From Chthoniobacterales bacterium (lineage in GTDB: Bacteria; Verrucomicrobiota; Verrucomicrobiia; Chthoniobacterales; DASVRZ01), in contig JBDSQB010000002.1 in NCBI GenBank assembly GCA_039930045.1, forward strand, positions 388,286 to 452,285: a DNA stretch of 64,000 bases. Reading direction: 5' to 3'. Below are positions 32,144 to 41,125 of this stretch, piece after piece. A program made the translations under genes and the position numbers. The stretch's first letter is position 1, and each line of letters starts with the position of its first letter. Below the pieces are notes generated by a model. It was not told where the DNA came from and ran no database searches. It worked only from the letters and a program-made list of their open reading frames with translations.

Positions 32144-34615
32144 ATGGCAACCTCCCCGCTGCTCCCCTCACAAGCGCGTTTTTATCACCCAGAACAGAAA
32201 CGCTGGCTCGAAGCCGTCGTGCCCGGCTGCATTCACACCGATTTGTTGCGACATGGCCTGATCAAAGATCCTTTCTGGGGCTCGAACGAACGCGAGTTGC
32301 AGTGGATTGAGGAAAAGGACTGGAAATACGCGATCACATTCCAAGTCACCTCGGATTTCCTAGCGCACGACGAACTGGATCTGGTCGCCGAAGGACTCGA
32401 CACGCTGGCGACGGTTTACCTGAATGGCCAGGAAGTCGCGCGCACGGAAAATATGTTCATCGGTTATCGCTGGCCGGTGAAGCCGCTCCTGAAAGAAGGC
32501 ACGAATGAAGTGCGGGTCGAGTTTGCGAGCACTCGGAGTTACATCCAGTCGCGGCGAACGAAAAATCATCTGCCCGAATGGAATGATGCTGTCGGCGGCG
32601 GCTCGCTCGTGCGCAAGTCGCCCTGCAATTTTGGCTGGGATTGGGGTCCACGATTGGTGACGGCTGGCATTTACAAAAGCATCCGACTCGAAGGCTGGTC
32701 TGGGAACCGAATCGAGTCGTTGAAAATTCACCAAACGCACGCTCGCAATCGCGTCACGCTGGAACTCACACCCGAGCTGGCGAAGCGCACGCGACTGCCC
32801 GTTTACCGGTCGGTCCTCAAGCGAAATGGCGAAGTCGTTGCCGAGGCACGCGGACTCGTTTTGAAGATCAGCCGCCCGGAATTTTGGTGGCCAAACAACA
32901 TGGGCGCACAGCCACTTTACCAGCTCACAGTCGAGTTGCTGGCGAATGACACGGTCGTGTATTCCATCACGCGCACGATCGGGTTGCGCACAATCGAACT
33001 CGACCGGCACAAGGACGAATGGGGCGAATCGTTCCAGTTTAAGTGCAATGGCGTGGCGCTCTTTGCGAAGGGCGCCAATTGGGTTCCGGCGCATGTGTTT
33101 GCCTCCGAGGTGAGTCGCGAAACTTTGGAGCCGCTCCTGACCTCAGCGGTCGAAGCCAATATGAACATGATCCGCGCGTGGGGCGGCGGCGTTTATGAGA
33201 CCGATGCGTTTTACGATCTCTGCGATGAAAAAGGGTTGCTTGTCTGGCAGGATTTCATGTTCGCCTGCGCTCTGTATCCGGGAACCAAAGAGTTTCTAAC
33301 CACTGTCGAGCAAGAGGCGGAATGGCAGGTGAAACGTCTGGCGCATCACGCTTCGCTCGCTCTCTGGTGCGGCAATAATGAGATCGAGCAAATGCCGGCT
33401 GAGATCGCTAAAACTGCCGAGCGCAAAAAGGCCTACGACGCGCTTTTCCATCAATTGCTTCCAACTGCGGTGAAGAAATGGGATGGCGTCACCAGCTACT
33501 GGCCCAGCTCTCCGCATAATCCGGCTGGCTTGCACAAAGGCCACAACAGCGAACGCGGCGGCGATGCGCACGACTGGGATGTGTGGCATGCCCGCAAGCC
33601 GGTGAAGAGTTACGAGGAAAAATTTTACCGCTTCTGCTCGGAGTTTGGAATGCAGTCCTACTCGTCGCCGGAAGTGGCGGCCACTTTTTGTCCCCGAACG
33701 GAGATGAATATTTTCAGTCCAGCGATGGAGAATCATCAGAAAAATCCTGCCGGGAATCAGATCATATTCGACTACGTTTCGCGGCGTTATCGGTTTCCGA
33801 AGGATTACTCGTCGCTCTCGTATTTGTCGCAGCTCAATCAGGCGTATTGCATGAAGGTTGCAGTGGAGCATTTTCGCCGTCAGATGCCGCGCACAATGGG
33901 CGCGCTCTACTGGCAACTGAACGACACGTGGCCCGGATTCTCCTGGAGTTCGCTGGAATTTGGAGGCCAATGGAAGGCGCTGCATTTCGAGGCGAGACGT
34001 TTCTTTGCGCCATTGTTAGTCAGTGCCTATTTGCCTGGAGACGAGAGCGCCGGAATTGGCAACCAGTTCCAGACCACGATCAGCGAGGTGCAATTTTACA
34101 CGGTCTATGATGGCCGCCCCGCGCTGGAAAGCACGTTGCATTGGACACTCTATCATCTCACCATTGGAGTGGTGCGTGAGTCGCACAAAGCCATTGAGCT
34201 GGCGCCCGGAAAATCCGTCATGCAACTCAAAGTCGATTTTAAAAAGGAGTTGCATCACTATGGACACGCCAATCTCGTGCTGCGCGTTTGGGTGGAAGGC
34301 CACGCCGGTGTGCTGGCGGAGAACACGGTCTTCTTCACCGCTCCACGCTTCATGGAACTGCCGCGAACGAGCATCAACTCAACCTTGCGCAAAGTGGCGA
34401 AAGGCAAATACGAGATCGAGTTCGTCTCGAAGAATTTCCACCACAGCGTGAAGCTGCAAATCCCCGGCTTGCAGGCCACGTTCAGTGATAACTACTTCGA
34501 TCTTTTCCCTGGCGTCGCCCATCGGGTGCAGGTCGCCTTGGCGCAGGACATTGATTATGCGCAATTCAACCGCCTGAGAATGCAGCCCGTCTCGTTGGTG
34601 AACAGCTATTCCTGA
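32144..34615 (+). CDS. Beta-mannosidase, glycoside hydrolase family 2
   Basis: Hydrolyses terminal beta-mannose from mannosides such as plant mannan oligosaccharides or N-glycans. The 823-residue protein from ATG 32144 has no signal peptide, so it is probably cytosolic. The N-terminal jelly roll shows FNWGWD-type SPCNFGWDWGPRLVTAGIYK, and the sandwich domain ends in RTIGLRTIELD. The TIM barrel then has FAKGANWVPAH, MIRAWGGGVYE and WQDFMFACALYP. The acid/base Glu is in WCGNNEIEQ and the nucleophile Glu in FCSEFGMQSY. QLNDTWPGFSWSS is also typical of this branch. The start is set by the natural N-terminus; upstream codons overlap the tRNA-Glu gene. Confidence 0.93.
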   Translation: MATSPLLPSQARFYHPEQKRWLEAVVPGCIHTDLLRHGLIKDPFWGSNERELQWIEEKDWKYAITFQVTSDFLAHDELDLVAEGLDTLATVYLNGQEVARTENMFIGYRWPVKPLLKEGTNEVRVEFASTRSYIQSRRTKNHLPEWNDAVGGGSLVRKSPCNFGWDWGPRLVTAGIYKSIRLEGWSGNRIESLKIHQTHARNRVTLELTPELAKRTRLPVYRSVLKRNGEVVAEARGLVLKISRPEFWWPNNMGAQPLYQLTVELLANDTVVYSITRTIGLRTIELDRHKDEWGESFQFKCNGVALFAKGANWVPAHVFASEVSRETLEPLLTSAVEANMNMIRAWGGGVYETDAFYDLCDEKGLLVWQDFMFACALYPGTKEFLTTVEQEAEWQVKRLAHHASLALWCGNNEIEQMPAEIAKTAERKKAYDALFHQLLPTAVKKWDGVTSYWPSSPHNPAGLHKGHNSERGGDAHDWDVWHARKPVKSYEEKFYRFCSEFGMQSYSSPEVAATFCPRTEMNIFSPAMENHQKNPAGNQIIFDYVSRRYRFPKDYSSLSYLSQLNQAYCMKVAVEHFRRQMPRTMGALYWQLNDTWPGFSWSSLEFGGQWKALHFEARRFFAPLLVSAYLPGDESAGIGNQFQTTISEVQFYTVYDGRPALESTLHWTLYHLTIGVVRESHKAIELAPGKSVMQLKVDFKKELHHYGHANLVLRVWVEGHAGVLAENTVFFTAPRFMELPRTSINSTLRKVAKGKYEIEFVSKNFHHSVKLQIPGLQATFSDNYFDLFPGVAHRVQVALAQDIDYAQFNRLRMQPVSLVNSYS

Positions 34616-34662
34616 CCATCGAGTTGGATTCTTTTCTGCTCACTCGCAGCCCTTCGACAAAC

Positions 34663-34696
34663 AAAAAAGCGCGCCCAGATTTCTCCGGGCGCGCTT
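34663..34696 (-). terminator. Terminator of the first amt gene
   Basis: A perfect 10-bp stem pairs AAGCGCGCCC (34667-34676) with GGGCGCGCTT (34687-34696) over a 10-nt loop. It is followed on the minus strand by T residues (complement of 34663-34668). It lies 24 bp beyond the amt stop. It may also stop transcription of the convergent beta-mannosidase gene, though the plus-strand T-run is poor. Confidence 0.85.
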
Positions 34697-34719
34697 GATG
34701 TAGTGAGACTTTTCTAAGC

Positions 34720-36162
34720 TTAGGCGATGTAACCTTCTTCGCCGTGATCGGTGATGTCCAGACCGGCGCTTTCGCCTTCTGGGCTGAGTCGCAGACCGAT
34801 GACAGCCTTGATCACGTAAGCGATGATGATCGTCGAAACGATGGACAGCACCAAGGTGAATGCCACTGCTTTAAGTTGCTCAAACACGAGGGTTTTGCCG
34901 ATGAGGTCCTTCAGGTTCGTGTTCAGGTTGGAGTTCACATCCGCCGTGGCGAGCACGCCGGTGAGGATGGCTCCGAGAGTTCCGCCGACCGCGTGCACCC
35001 CGAAGGTGTCGAGGGCGTCATCATAACCAATGGCGTTCTTGACGAAGACCACGAAGATGTAAGGAACGATGGCGGCCAGCAGACCAATGATCATCGCGCC
35101 ATTGGCATCCACGAAGCCGCAAGCAGGAGTGATAACGACCAGACCCGCAACGATGCCGGAGCAGAAGCCGAGGATCGAAGGATGGCCCTTGTGGAACCAC
35201 TCGATCACGGCCCAGACGAAGCCCGCAGTGGCTGCAGCCAGCGTCGTCGTCATGAAGGCGTTTGCCGAGACGCCGTCTGCGGCAACTGCGGAACCGGCGT
35301 TAAAGCCATACCATCCGACCCAGAGCATGCCGGTGCCGACCATACAAAGCACCATCGAGTGCGGAGCCATCTTGTCTTTGCCGAAGCCGAGGCGTTTGCC
35401 CAGAATGATGCATAGAATCAGCGCAGACCAACCGGAGGTCATGTGCACCACGGTGCCACCTGCGAAGTCGATAGCCTTGATGCTGGCAGTAGCATTCCAG
35501 ACGCCGTTCATCATGCCGGTGACGCCCCAGACCATGTGGGCCATTGGGAAGTAAACCACGAACATCCAGACAAGAATGAAAGCCATGATTGCGCTGTATT
35601 TCATGCGCTCGGCGATGGCACCGACGATCAAAGCCGGGGTGATGATGGCGAACATCAGTTGATACATGGAGAACACATTCTGGGAAACCCAGTAGCTGTA
35701 ATCGCCGTTCGGCGCGCTTGTGACTCCCTTGAGGAAGAAAAATTCCGTGCCGCCGAGGAACTTGCCGATGCCGTCTGGGCCGAAGCTCTTGCCGAAGACC
35801 AGGCTGTAGCCGAAGGCCCACCAGAGGATGGTCACCAGGCCAGCGCAACCGAGACATTGGGCGAGCACGCTGAGGACGTTCTTCTGGCGAACCAAGCCGC
35901 CGTAGAACAGAGCCAGGCCGGGCAGGGTCATGAAAAGGACCAGAGCCGCGCAGGTCATCATCCAGCCGTTGTGGCCAGGGCCGGGAACAGTGGACAAGGC
36001 ACCCTTTGCCGCAGTGTTATTCATGTAAGCCTCCAAGTCGGCCACGCGTTCCTCCACTGTCGGAGTGGGCGCTGGGGTTTGGGCATGAAGTGAGTTTGGC
36101 ACGAGGAAGAGCGCGGCGAAAAGCGCGCCCAGGATGGCTAGATAGTAGTGGGTTTTGGTCAT
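34720..36162 (-). CDS. amt: Ammonium transporter, Amt family (first copy)
   Basis: A 480-residue Amt channel for ammonium uptake. It has a signal peptide (ILGALFAALFLVPNSLHA), a short periplasmic stretch with a coiled segment (EERVADLEAYMNN), and 11 membrane helices. Both pore histidines are present, in DFAGGTVVHMTSG and DTFGVHAVGG, and so is the gate region YGGLVRQKN. The cytosolic tail (LRLSPEGESAGLDITDHGEE) is the type that contacts PII/GlnK. No glnK/glnB gene is adjacent, which is unusual for amt. It has its own terminator. Upstream, 106 bp (36163-36268) with an A/C-rich leader separate it from the antiporter-like gene. Confidence 0.96.
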   Translation of the reverse strand: MTKTHYYLAILGALFAALFLVPNSLHAQTPAPTPTVEERVADLEAYMNNTAAKGALSTVPGPGHNGWMMTCAALVLFMTLPGLALFYGGLVRQKNVLSVLAQCLGCAGLVTILWWAFGYSLVFGKSFGPDGIGKFLGGTEFFFLKGVTSAPNGDYSYWVSQNVFSMYQLMFAIITPALIVGAIAERMKYSAIMAFILVWMFVVYFPMAHMVWGVTGMMNGVWNATASIKAIDFAGGTVVHMTSGWSALILCIILGKRLGFGKDKMAPHSMVLCMVGTGMLWVGWYGFNAGSAVAADGVSANAFMTTTLAAATAGFVWAVIEWFHKGHPSILGFCSGIVAGLVVITPACGFVDANGAMIIGLLAAIVPYIFVVFVKNAIGYDDALDTFGVHAVGGTLGAILTGVLATADVNSNLNTNLKDLIGKTLVFEQLKAVAFTLVLSIVSTIIIAYVIKAVIGLRLSPEGESAGLDITDHGEEGYIA

Positions 36163-36268
36163 GGTTTTTTGTTTTTGTTGGTTTGGTTAGGTTTGCAGTT
36201 GAAAAAGTTGGCGTGCTTTTTAGGGAAGCCGCCATGGGTTTGACGAGGATGTAAAGTTGAAGTGAGTT

Positions 36269-37558
36269 TTAAAGTCGGCCTGTTTTCAATAAAAAAGCGA
36301 CTGCGGCAAGGACAGGCAGAAGCACTGGCAGCGAGAATCTAAAGATGTAGGCAAAGAAATGAGGGGTATGGACCTTGGCGTGATCGGCGATAGATTTCAC
36401 CATGAGATTCGGGCCGTTGCCGATGTAAGTCATGGCCCCGAAAAAAACCGAGCCGAGTGACACGGCTATCACATAAAGGCCATCAGTTTTGAGAAACTGG
36501 GCAACGTGGGCAGTGTTGTTTAAGTCGAGATGCTTCAATCCGAAAGCGGCGGAGAGAAACGCGAGATAAGTCGGGGCGTTATCGAGTACGCCGCTCAACG
36601 CGCCGCTCAACCAGTAGAACTGCTCCGGAGTGTTTAAGCCGAGTGCGGCGGCATGAAGCTGGAGGTAATCCAAAGCCGGGATCATGGTCATAAATATTCC
36701 CGCGAAGAGCCACGCGACTTCCTTAATTGGCCCAAAAGTAAAATGATTCGCATCGTGGATGGGACGCGGCGTGCTGCGGTATGCTATGACGGCGGATGCG
36801 ATCATAATAATCTCCCGCAAGATGGGAGGCGCAAAAATCACAGCAACCAGAATGGCTGCCAATGGTAGAAAGCTGCGGCGACCCTCGATTTTAAAGGTTT
36901 CATGGGCTGTTTCCATTTCGCGAATGGCTCGTGGCGCACGAACAAAGTTGGTCCGGTCGAAGAGATAGAAGATGGCGACCAGGGAGACGACGGCAAACGC
37001 CCAAGCCTTCCAGCAATGCTGCGTCACCCACCAGAAAGGAACTCCCTTTAAGTAACCTAAGAAAAGGGGTGGATCGCCGATCGGCGTGAGGCAGCCGCCA
37101 ACATTGCTGATGGTAAAAATAAAGAACGCCGTATGGAAATTTGTGTATCGATATTTGTTCGACCGCACCCAGGGACGAATGAGAAGCATGGAGGCTCCTG
37201 TGGTTCCAATGAGGTTGGCCAGCACTGCGCCGATGAGGAGAAAAAGGCAGTTGCTCAATGGTCGAGCCTCTCCTTGGATGCGGATATGAATGCCACCCGC
37301 AACGACAAACAAGGAGCCGATGAAGACAATGAAGCTGACGTATTCCTCCAACACTCCCGCGATGCGTGTGCCGCCATGCATCCATAGGTAATACACCACA
37401 CAGATCGATCCGAGTCCCAAGGCAATCTTCGGATAATGCCGCTCCCAGATGTGGGAAAACAGTAGTGGCATCACCGCTATGCAGAGGAGCATGCCCACGA
37501 AAGGCAGCACCATCAGCGGGTGCGGATCCAGTCCTTCAGTTGCGAGTGCCAGTAGCAT
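36269..37558 (-). CDS. Ion-transporter-superfamily permease (CitMHS_2 / NhaD-like)
   Basis: A 429-residue polytopic membrane protein with about 11-12 hydrophobic helices. The segments LIGAVLANLIGTTGASMLLIRPW, NVGGCLTPIGDPPLFLGYLKG and SGVLDNAPTYLAFL are typical of the ion transporter superfamily. The group includes NhaD-type Na+/H+ antiporters and citrate-Mg-type carriers, and NIGG/TPIGDPP is the re-entrant hairpin. Substrate cannot be read from the sequence; a Na+/H+ role is most often annotated for this subgroup. It lies 27 bp after a small membrane-protein gene on the same strand, and between two amt genes. Confidence 0.85.
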   Translation of the reverse strand: MLLALATEGLDPHPLMVLPFVGMLLCIAVMPLLFSHIWERHYPKIALGLGSICVVYYLWMHGGTRIAGVLEEYVSFIVFIGSLFVVAGGIHIRIQGEARPLSNCLFLLIGAVLANLIGTTGASMLLIRPWVRSNKYRYTNFHTAFFIFTISNVGGCLTPIGDPPLFLGYLKGVPFWWVTQHCWKAWAFAVVSLVAIFYLFDRTNFVRAPRAIREMETAHETFKIEGRRSFLPLAAILVAVIFAPPILREIIMIASAVIAYRSTPRPIHDANHFTFGPIKEVAWLFAGIFMTMIPALDYLQLHAAALGLNTPEQFYWLSGALSGVLDNAPTYLAFLSAAFGLKHLDLNNTAHVAQFLKTDGLYVIAVSLGSVFFGAMTYIGNGPNLMVKSIADHAKVHTPHFFAYIFRFSLPVLLPVLAAVAFLLKTGRL

Positions 37559-37585
37559 GTGAGCGGGTTTTTTCCACGTCCACTA

Positions 37586-37921
37586 TCAGCGGCCTTTGTA
37601 GGCCAGGATGGTGGAAATAATGGTCACTAAACTAATTCCCGACATGTAATATGCTGGCATGGTGAGCTCTGGTTCTTTTTTGCTGCGCCAGAGAAAGGCA
37701 CCGGCGCGTCCGGTGCAAAGCATGGCGGCGAAGAAGGCGAGTGCGAAGCCAAAGTCTTTCTGGTGAACGTCTGTCATGGAGTAGCTGGAGAGGAGAAGGA
37801 AGGCGCTGGAAATTAAAATGTTAAGCAAGGTGGGCTTGCTGGTGGTCAGCCGCCAGACGTATAAGCCGGCTACGAGGACGATCAGGGAGGCAACGGCAAG
37901 GACGATGGTAATGGAATTCAT
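37586..37921 (-). CDS. Small hydrophobic membrane protein (111 residues)
   Basis: A four-helix membrane protein: hydrophobic segments at about residues 2-24 (ITIVLAVASLIVLVAGLYVW), 32-50, 58-76 and 90-108. Between helices 2 and 3 is MTDVHQKDFGF. I recognise no family. It is probably co-transcribed with the ion-transporter-superfamily gene 27 bp downstream and could be an accessory subunit. The 5' region has a TATAAC box 4 bp before the ATG and a 15-bp perfect palindrome just upstream, which suggests a regulated, leaderless start. Confidence 0.7.
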   Translation of the reverse strand: MNSITIVLAVASLIVLVAGLYVWRLTTSKPTLLNILISSAFLLLSSYSMTDVHQKDFGFALAFFAAMLCTGRAGAFLWRSKKEPELTMPAYYMSGISLVTIISTILAYKGR

Positions 37922-37925
37922 AAAC

Positions 37926-37958
37926 GTTATAGAGGGCGTGGATTCTGGTCAGACCAGA
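37926..37958 (-). promoter_or_regulatory. Candidate promoter and palindromic operator of the small membrane gene
   Basis: TCTGGTCAGACCAGA (37944-37958) is a perfect inverted repeat with 7-bp arms around one base. On the minus strand it lies about where a -35 box would be. The TATAAC box (complement of 37926-37931, five of six matches) sits 4 bp before the ATG at 37921. This geometry suits an operator for a dimeric repressor or activator; no regulator gene is adjacent. Confidence 0.45.
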
Positions 37959-38018
37959 GTGGAGTTCAAGTGGAATGCGAACAGCTTGGTCGTGTCAGAT
38001 GGTGCTGAAAAATGGAAA

Positions 38019-38046
38019 CTCCCGCCCGTGCTCACACGGGCGGGAG
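38019..38046 (-). terminator. Terminator of the second amt gene
   Basis: A perfect 12-bp stem pairs CTCCCGCCCGTG (38019-38030) with CACGGGCGGGAG (38035-38046) over the loop CTCA. On the minus strand it is followed by TTTCCATTTTT. It lies 22 bp past the amt stop. Confidence 0.85.
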
Positions 38047-38068
38047 AAACACATTGATTTGGATTTTA

Positions 38069-39835
38069 CTATGCGCCTGGTGAGGACTTATCCGTCAACT
38101 GGAAGTCAGGGTAAGCTTCCACACCCATTTCTGGAACATCCAATCCAGCCATCTCATCTTCCGGAGTGGAGCGGATCTTCACGAAGAGATTCGAGATCTT
38201 CATGAATGCATATGAGAACAAGAAGACAAAGATAATACAGGCCAGTGTGTCGATAACCTGCGCGCCCAATTGTGAGGCATCATTTGCGGCTGCTCCGAAG
38301 AACTTGCCGAAGATACCCGTGACGCCTTGATCGGCCCATCCGCTGGCAGTCAGATCAGCATATTTCTTCAAGGTGGCGGGAGTCGCATCGTTATTGATAA
38401 TCGTCCATGCACCATCTTTGAAGAGCTTGTGAACGCCACCCCAGCCAGCTCCATAAGAGCCGTTTGCGAAGAGTCCCACACTGAGAACCCCGAAGGCTCC
38501 GCAGACGCCGTGCACCGAAAGGGCTCCGACGCAGTCATCGACTTTTGCCACACGCTCCCAGAAGAACACGGAGAAGACTACGATTACACCGGCTATGAAA
38601 CCGATGATCACCGCACCTAGCGAGTTTACGAAGGCACAAGGAGCGGTGATTGCGACCAGACCCGCCAGCAGGCCGTTGCAAAGCATAGTCGGATCAGGTT
38701 TGCCTGTAACCAAATACATGGTAATGAGGGTTCCCAGCGATGCGGCAGCGCCTGCCAGCATGGTATTCACTGCCACAATGGCGATACGGCCGTCTGTGCC
38801 TGCCAAGGTTGAGCCGGGGTTAAATCCGAACCAGCCGAGAGCTAAAATAAATGTGCCGAGCATAACCATCGGAACGTCATGTCCGGGAATGGCATTAGGC
38901 TTTCCGTCTTTGCGGTATTTACCGATACGAGGCCCAATAGCCAAACCCCCAGCGAGGGCAATTACACCACCGCATAAGTGAACCACACCAGAGCCTGCAA
39001 AATCGACGGCCCCGTGGCCGAGGGCAAAGTTCTGACCGAGCTGCGCCAGCCAGCCGCCGCCCCAGACCCAGTTGCCATAGATGGCGTAAGGGAACATGCC
39101 AACCCAGAATCCATAGACGATAAAGTGTTTAAAGTTCCAGCGTTCCGCCATCGTTCCGGTTGGGATGGTGGCCGTGGTGTCCATGAACACCATTTCAAAC
39201 AAGAACAAAGTGAACACAGCCGTATCAAACACAGATGGGCTGAGGAAGAAGCCCTTTAGACCTAGCAGGCCAAAAGGATGCCCCATAATCTGGACTGTCC
39301 AGCCGTGGTTGAGGAGAGCTAGTCCCTGACCCAGAGGAGGTTGCCAGCCGATCGGGACTGGACCATTCCAGTAGTTTCCAAACATAAAGGCGAAGCCGCA
39401 GATCCAGAAGCCAAGCATGCCCAGACCGTAGATCATGAAATTTGTAGCCATCACGTGAGCTGCATTTTTTGCACGGCAAAGACCAGTTTCCACGAGTGCA
39501 AAACCCGCTTGCATGAACATCACGAGGAAGCCTGTGATCAGGGTCCACATGAGATTGATGGAGTTTTTGTTGTGAGCCACATTGAGGATCAACTCGTCGT
39601 TTGTCACCTTGCCCGTGCCTGCTGGATTAACGCTGGCGGCATCAGCGGGAATGGGCCAAGTCAAATCCGTCGCCGTCCCTGCATTGGCACCTGGTGGGTA
39701 TGCCACAGAGTCAGGGACTTGTGGAGTAGGCACCGGCGCAGCGGGCGCGGCATCTTGGGCATTGGCACCAAATGTCGTCCACGCCACCATACCCATGATG
39801 GCTAGATGACATAATTTTTTGGATAAGTTATACAT
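38069..39835 (-). CDS. amt: Ammonium transporter, Amt family (second, longer copy)
   Basis: A 588-residue Amt protein. It has a signal peptide (LAIMGMVAWTTFGANA) and a Pro/Ala-rich periplasmic extension of about 60 residues. The channel follows, with LVETGLCRAKNAAHVM, the pore histidines in DFAGSGVVHLCGG and LSVHGVCGAFG, and a long insertion before the last helix (KLFKDGAWTIINNDATPATL). The C-terminal tail (TPEDEMAGLDVPEMGVEAYPDF) again resembles the PII-binding type. It is clearly a different subfamily from the first copy, so the two may differ in affinity or regulation. It is monocistronic, with a strong terminator, and no glnK is adjacent. Confidence 0.95.
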   Translation of the reverse strand: MYNLSKKLCHLAIMGMVAWTTFGANAQDAAPAAPVPTPQVPDSVAYPPGANAGTATDLTWPIPADAASVNPAGTGKVTNDELILNVAHNKNSINLMWTLITGFLVMFMQAGFALVETGLCRAKNAAHVMATNFMIYGLGMLGFWICGFAFMFGNYWNGPVPIGWQPPLGQGLALLNHGWTVQIMGHPFGLLGLKGFFLSPSVFDTAVFTLFLFEMVFMDTTATIPTGTMAERWNFKHFIVYGFWVGMFPYAIYGNWVWGGGWLAQLGQNFALGHGAVDFAGSGVVHLCGGVIALAGGLAIGPRIGKYRKDGKPNAIPGHDVPMVMLGTFILALGWFGFNPGSTLAGTDGRIAIVAVNTMLAGAAASLGTLITMYLVTGKPDPTMLCNGLLAGLVAITAPCAFVNSLGAVIIGFIAGVIVVFSVFFWERVAKVDDCVGALSVHGVCGAFGVLSVGLFANGSYGAGWGGVHKLFKDGAWTIINNDATPATLKKYADLTASGWADQGVTGIFGKFFGAAANDASQLGAQVIDTLACIIFVFLFSYAFMKISNLFVKIRSTPEDEMAGLDVPEMGVEAYPDFQLTDKSSPGA

Positions 39836-40201
39836 ATACGTTGGTAGTTAAAGGTTGCGTTGTTGCCGCTAGTCACTTGGTGAGAAAATAGCGCGTGTTC
39901 AGATCAACAAGTTTTGCGCAAGGGACGGTGAGGCCACATGCAGCTGGCAGATTGAAGTTTGAACGAGCGGCTCGTTAGCAATGGCCATGCCAACGTCTGA
40001 TAATTTTCGGCCCAGAGTGTTAAATGGCCGATTTGCTACTGAGTCGCTGCCGTTGTTTTCCGGTTACCTTTGGAATAAAGTATGCGTTCAGCGGCTTTCG
40101 TTATCCATGATGATCAAAATCGAACACGCTCTCTACAGTTCTTGTTTGATTCACACTTGTTCCGCCCGACGATTGCGATTATCAAAACCACTCTCTAAAT
40201 C
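39836..40201. other. 366-bp divergent intergenic region upstream of amt and the DUF4380-like gene
   Basis: No coding frame is convincing here. The stretch must hold the promoters of both flanking genes. One notable element is AACGAGCGGCTCGTT (39962-39976), an inverted repeat with 6-bp arms and a 3-bp centre, 127 bp from the amt start. I looked for a sigma-54 GG-N10-GC box on the amt side and did not find a good one. Confidence 0.5.
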
Positions 40202-41113
40202 ATGGCCTTACAAGAAATCCCCTACGGCGGCTGGGGCCGCAATCTCCGCCTCGCCAACGACTCTGTCGAACTCGTCATCTCACTGGAAGTCGGCCCGCGC
40301 ATTCTCAGCTACCGCCCGCTCACTGGGACCAACATCCTGCACAATTACGCCGAGCAGATGGGCGGCACGGGCGAAGCCGCGTGGATGAACCGTGGCGGCC
40401 ACCGTCTCTGGATCGCGCCGGAGGACATCGACCTCACGTATGCACTTGATAACCAGCCATTTCCTTACGCCATCACTGGTGATAATTCCGTCACACTCAC
40501 CACTCCGGGCACGGACGCTTGGAAGATTCGCAAGGACTTTTCTGTCGAACTCGCCGTCTCCGGCAGTGGCGTGCAACTCACCCACACCCTCACCAACGAC
40601 ACCTCCTCCCCCCAATCCGTGGCTCCGTGGGCTTTGTCTGTAATGGCTCCCGGCGGCATCGCCCTTCTTCCCCAGCCGCCGCTTGGTGAACATCCCCGCG
40701 ATCTGCTACCGAATCGCGCGCTCATTCTTTGGGCTTTCAGCGACACGACCGACTCGCGGTTTCATCTGGGAAAACATTTCATCAGCCTGCGACAGGAGCC
40801 GGATCGTCTGCCCTTCAAGTTTGGCCTCGCTCATCAAGGCAAATGGGCCGCTTACCTGTTGGGCGATCAGCTTTTCACGAAGACGGTCTCCTTTATCGAA
40901 GGTGCGACTTACGCCGACATGGGTTGCAATTATGAGAGCTTTACCAATGAAGACATGCTCGAAATTGAGACCCTCGGGCCGCTCGTCACCCTGGTACCCG
41001 GAGAATCCATCACGCACCTCGAAACATGGAATCTGCACGGTGGCATCCAGCCGCCGCCTTATTCCGACACGGCGGAATTTGCAGAATGGCTTCGTCCGTA
41101 TCTTCCTGAATAG
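40202..41113 (+). CDS. DUF4380-like / galactose-mutarotase-fold protein
   Basis: A 303-residue protein without signal peptide. The opening IPYGGWGRNLRLANDSVELVI with VGPRILSY, and then GGHRLWIAPEDIDLTYALDN, match the DUF4380 group, whose fold is that of aldose-1-epimerase/galactose mutarotase beta sandwiches. Later it has LTNDTSSPQSVAPWALSVMA and GCNYESFTNEDMLEIETLGP. These proteins are thought to bind carbohydrates; an enzymatic reaction is not established. It is followed after 12 bp by a lipoprotein gene. The final TAG is at 41111-41113. Confidence 0.75.
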   Translation: MALQEIPYGGWGRNLRLANDSVELVISLEVGPRILSYRPLTGTNILHNYAEQMGGTGEAAWMNRGGHRLWIAPEDIDLTYALDNQPFPYAITGDNSVTLTTPGTDAWKIRKDFSVELAVSGSGVQLTHTLTNDTSSPQSVAPWALSVMAPGGIALLPQPPLGEHPRDLLPNRALILWAFSDTTDSRFHLGKHFISLRQEPDRLPFKFGLAHQGKWAAYLLGDQLFTKTVSFIEGATYADMGCNYESFTNEDMLEIETLGPLVTLVPGESITHLETWNLHGGIQPPPYSDTAEFAEWLRPYLPE

Positions 41114-41125
41114 ACTGTAACACCC

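Noticed and set aside
36163-36268. Sigma-54 promoter for the first amt gene
   Set aside because: No GG-N10-GC element with the flanking consensus is present at a suitable distance, nor in the spacer upstream of the second amt.
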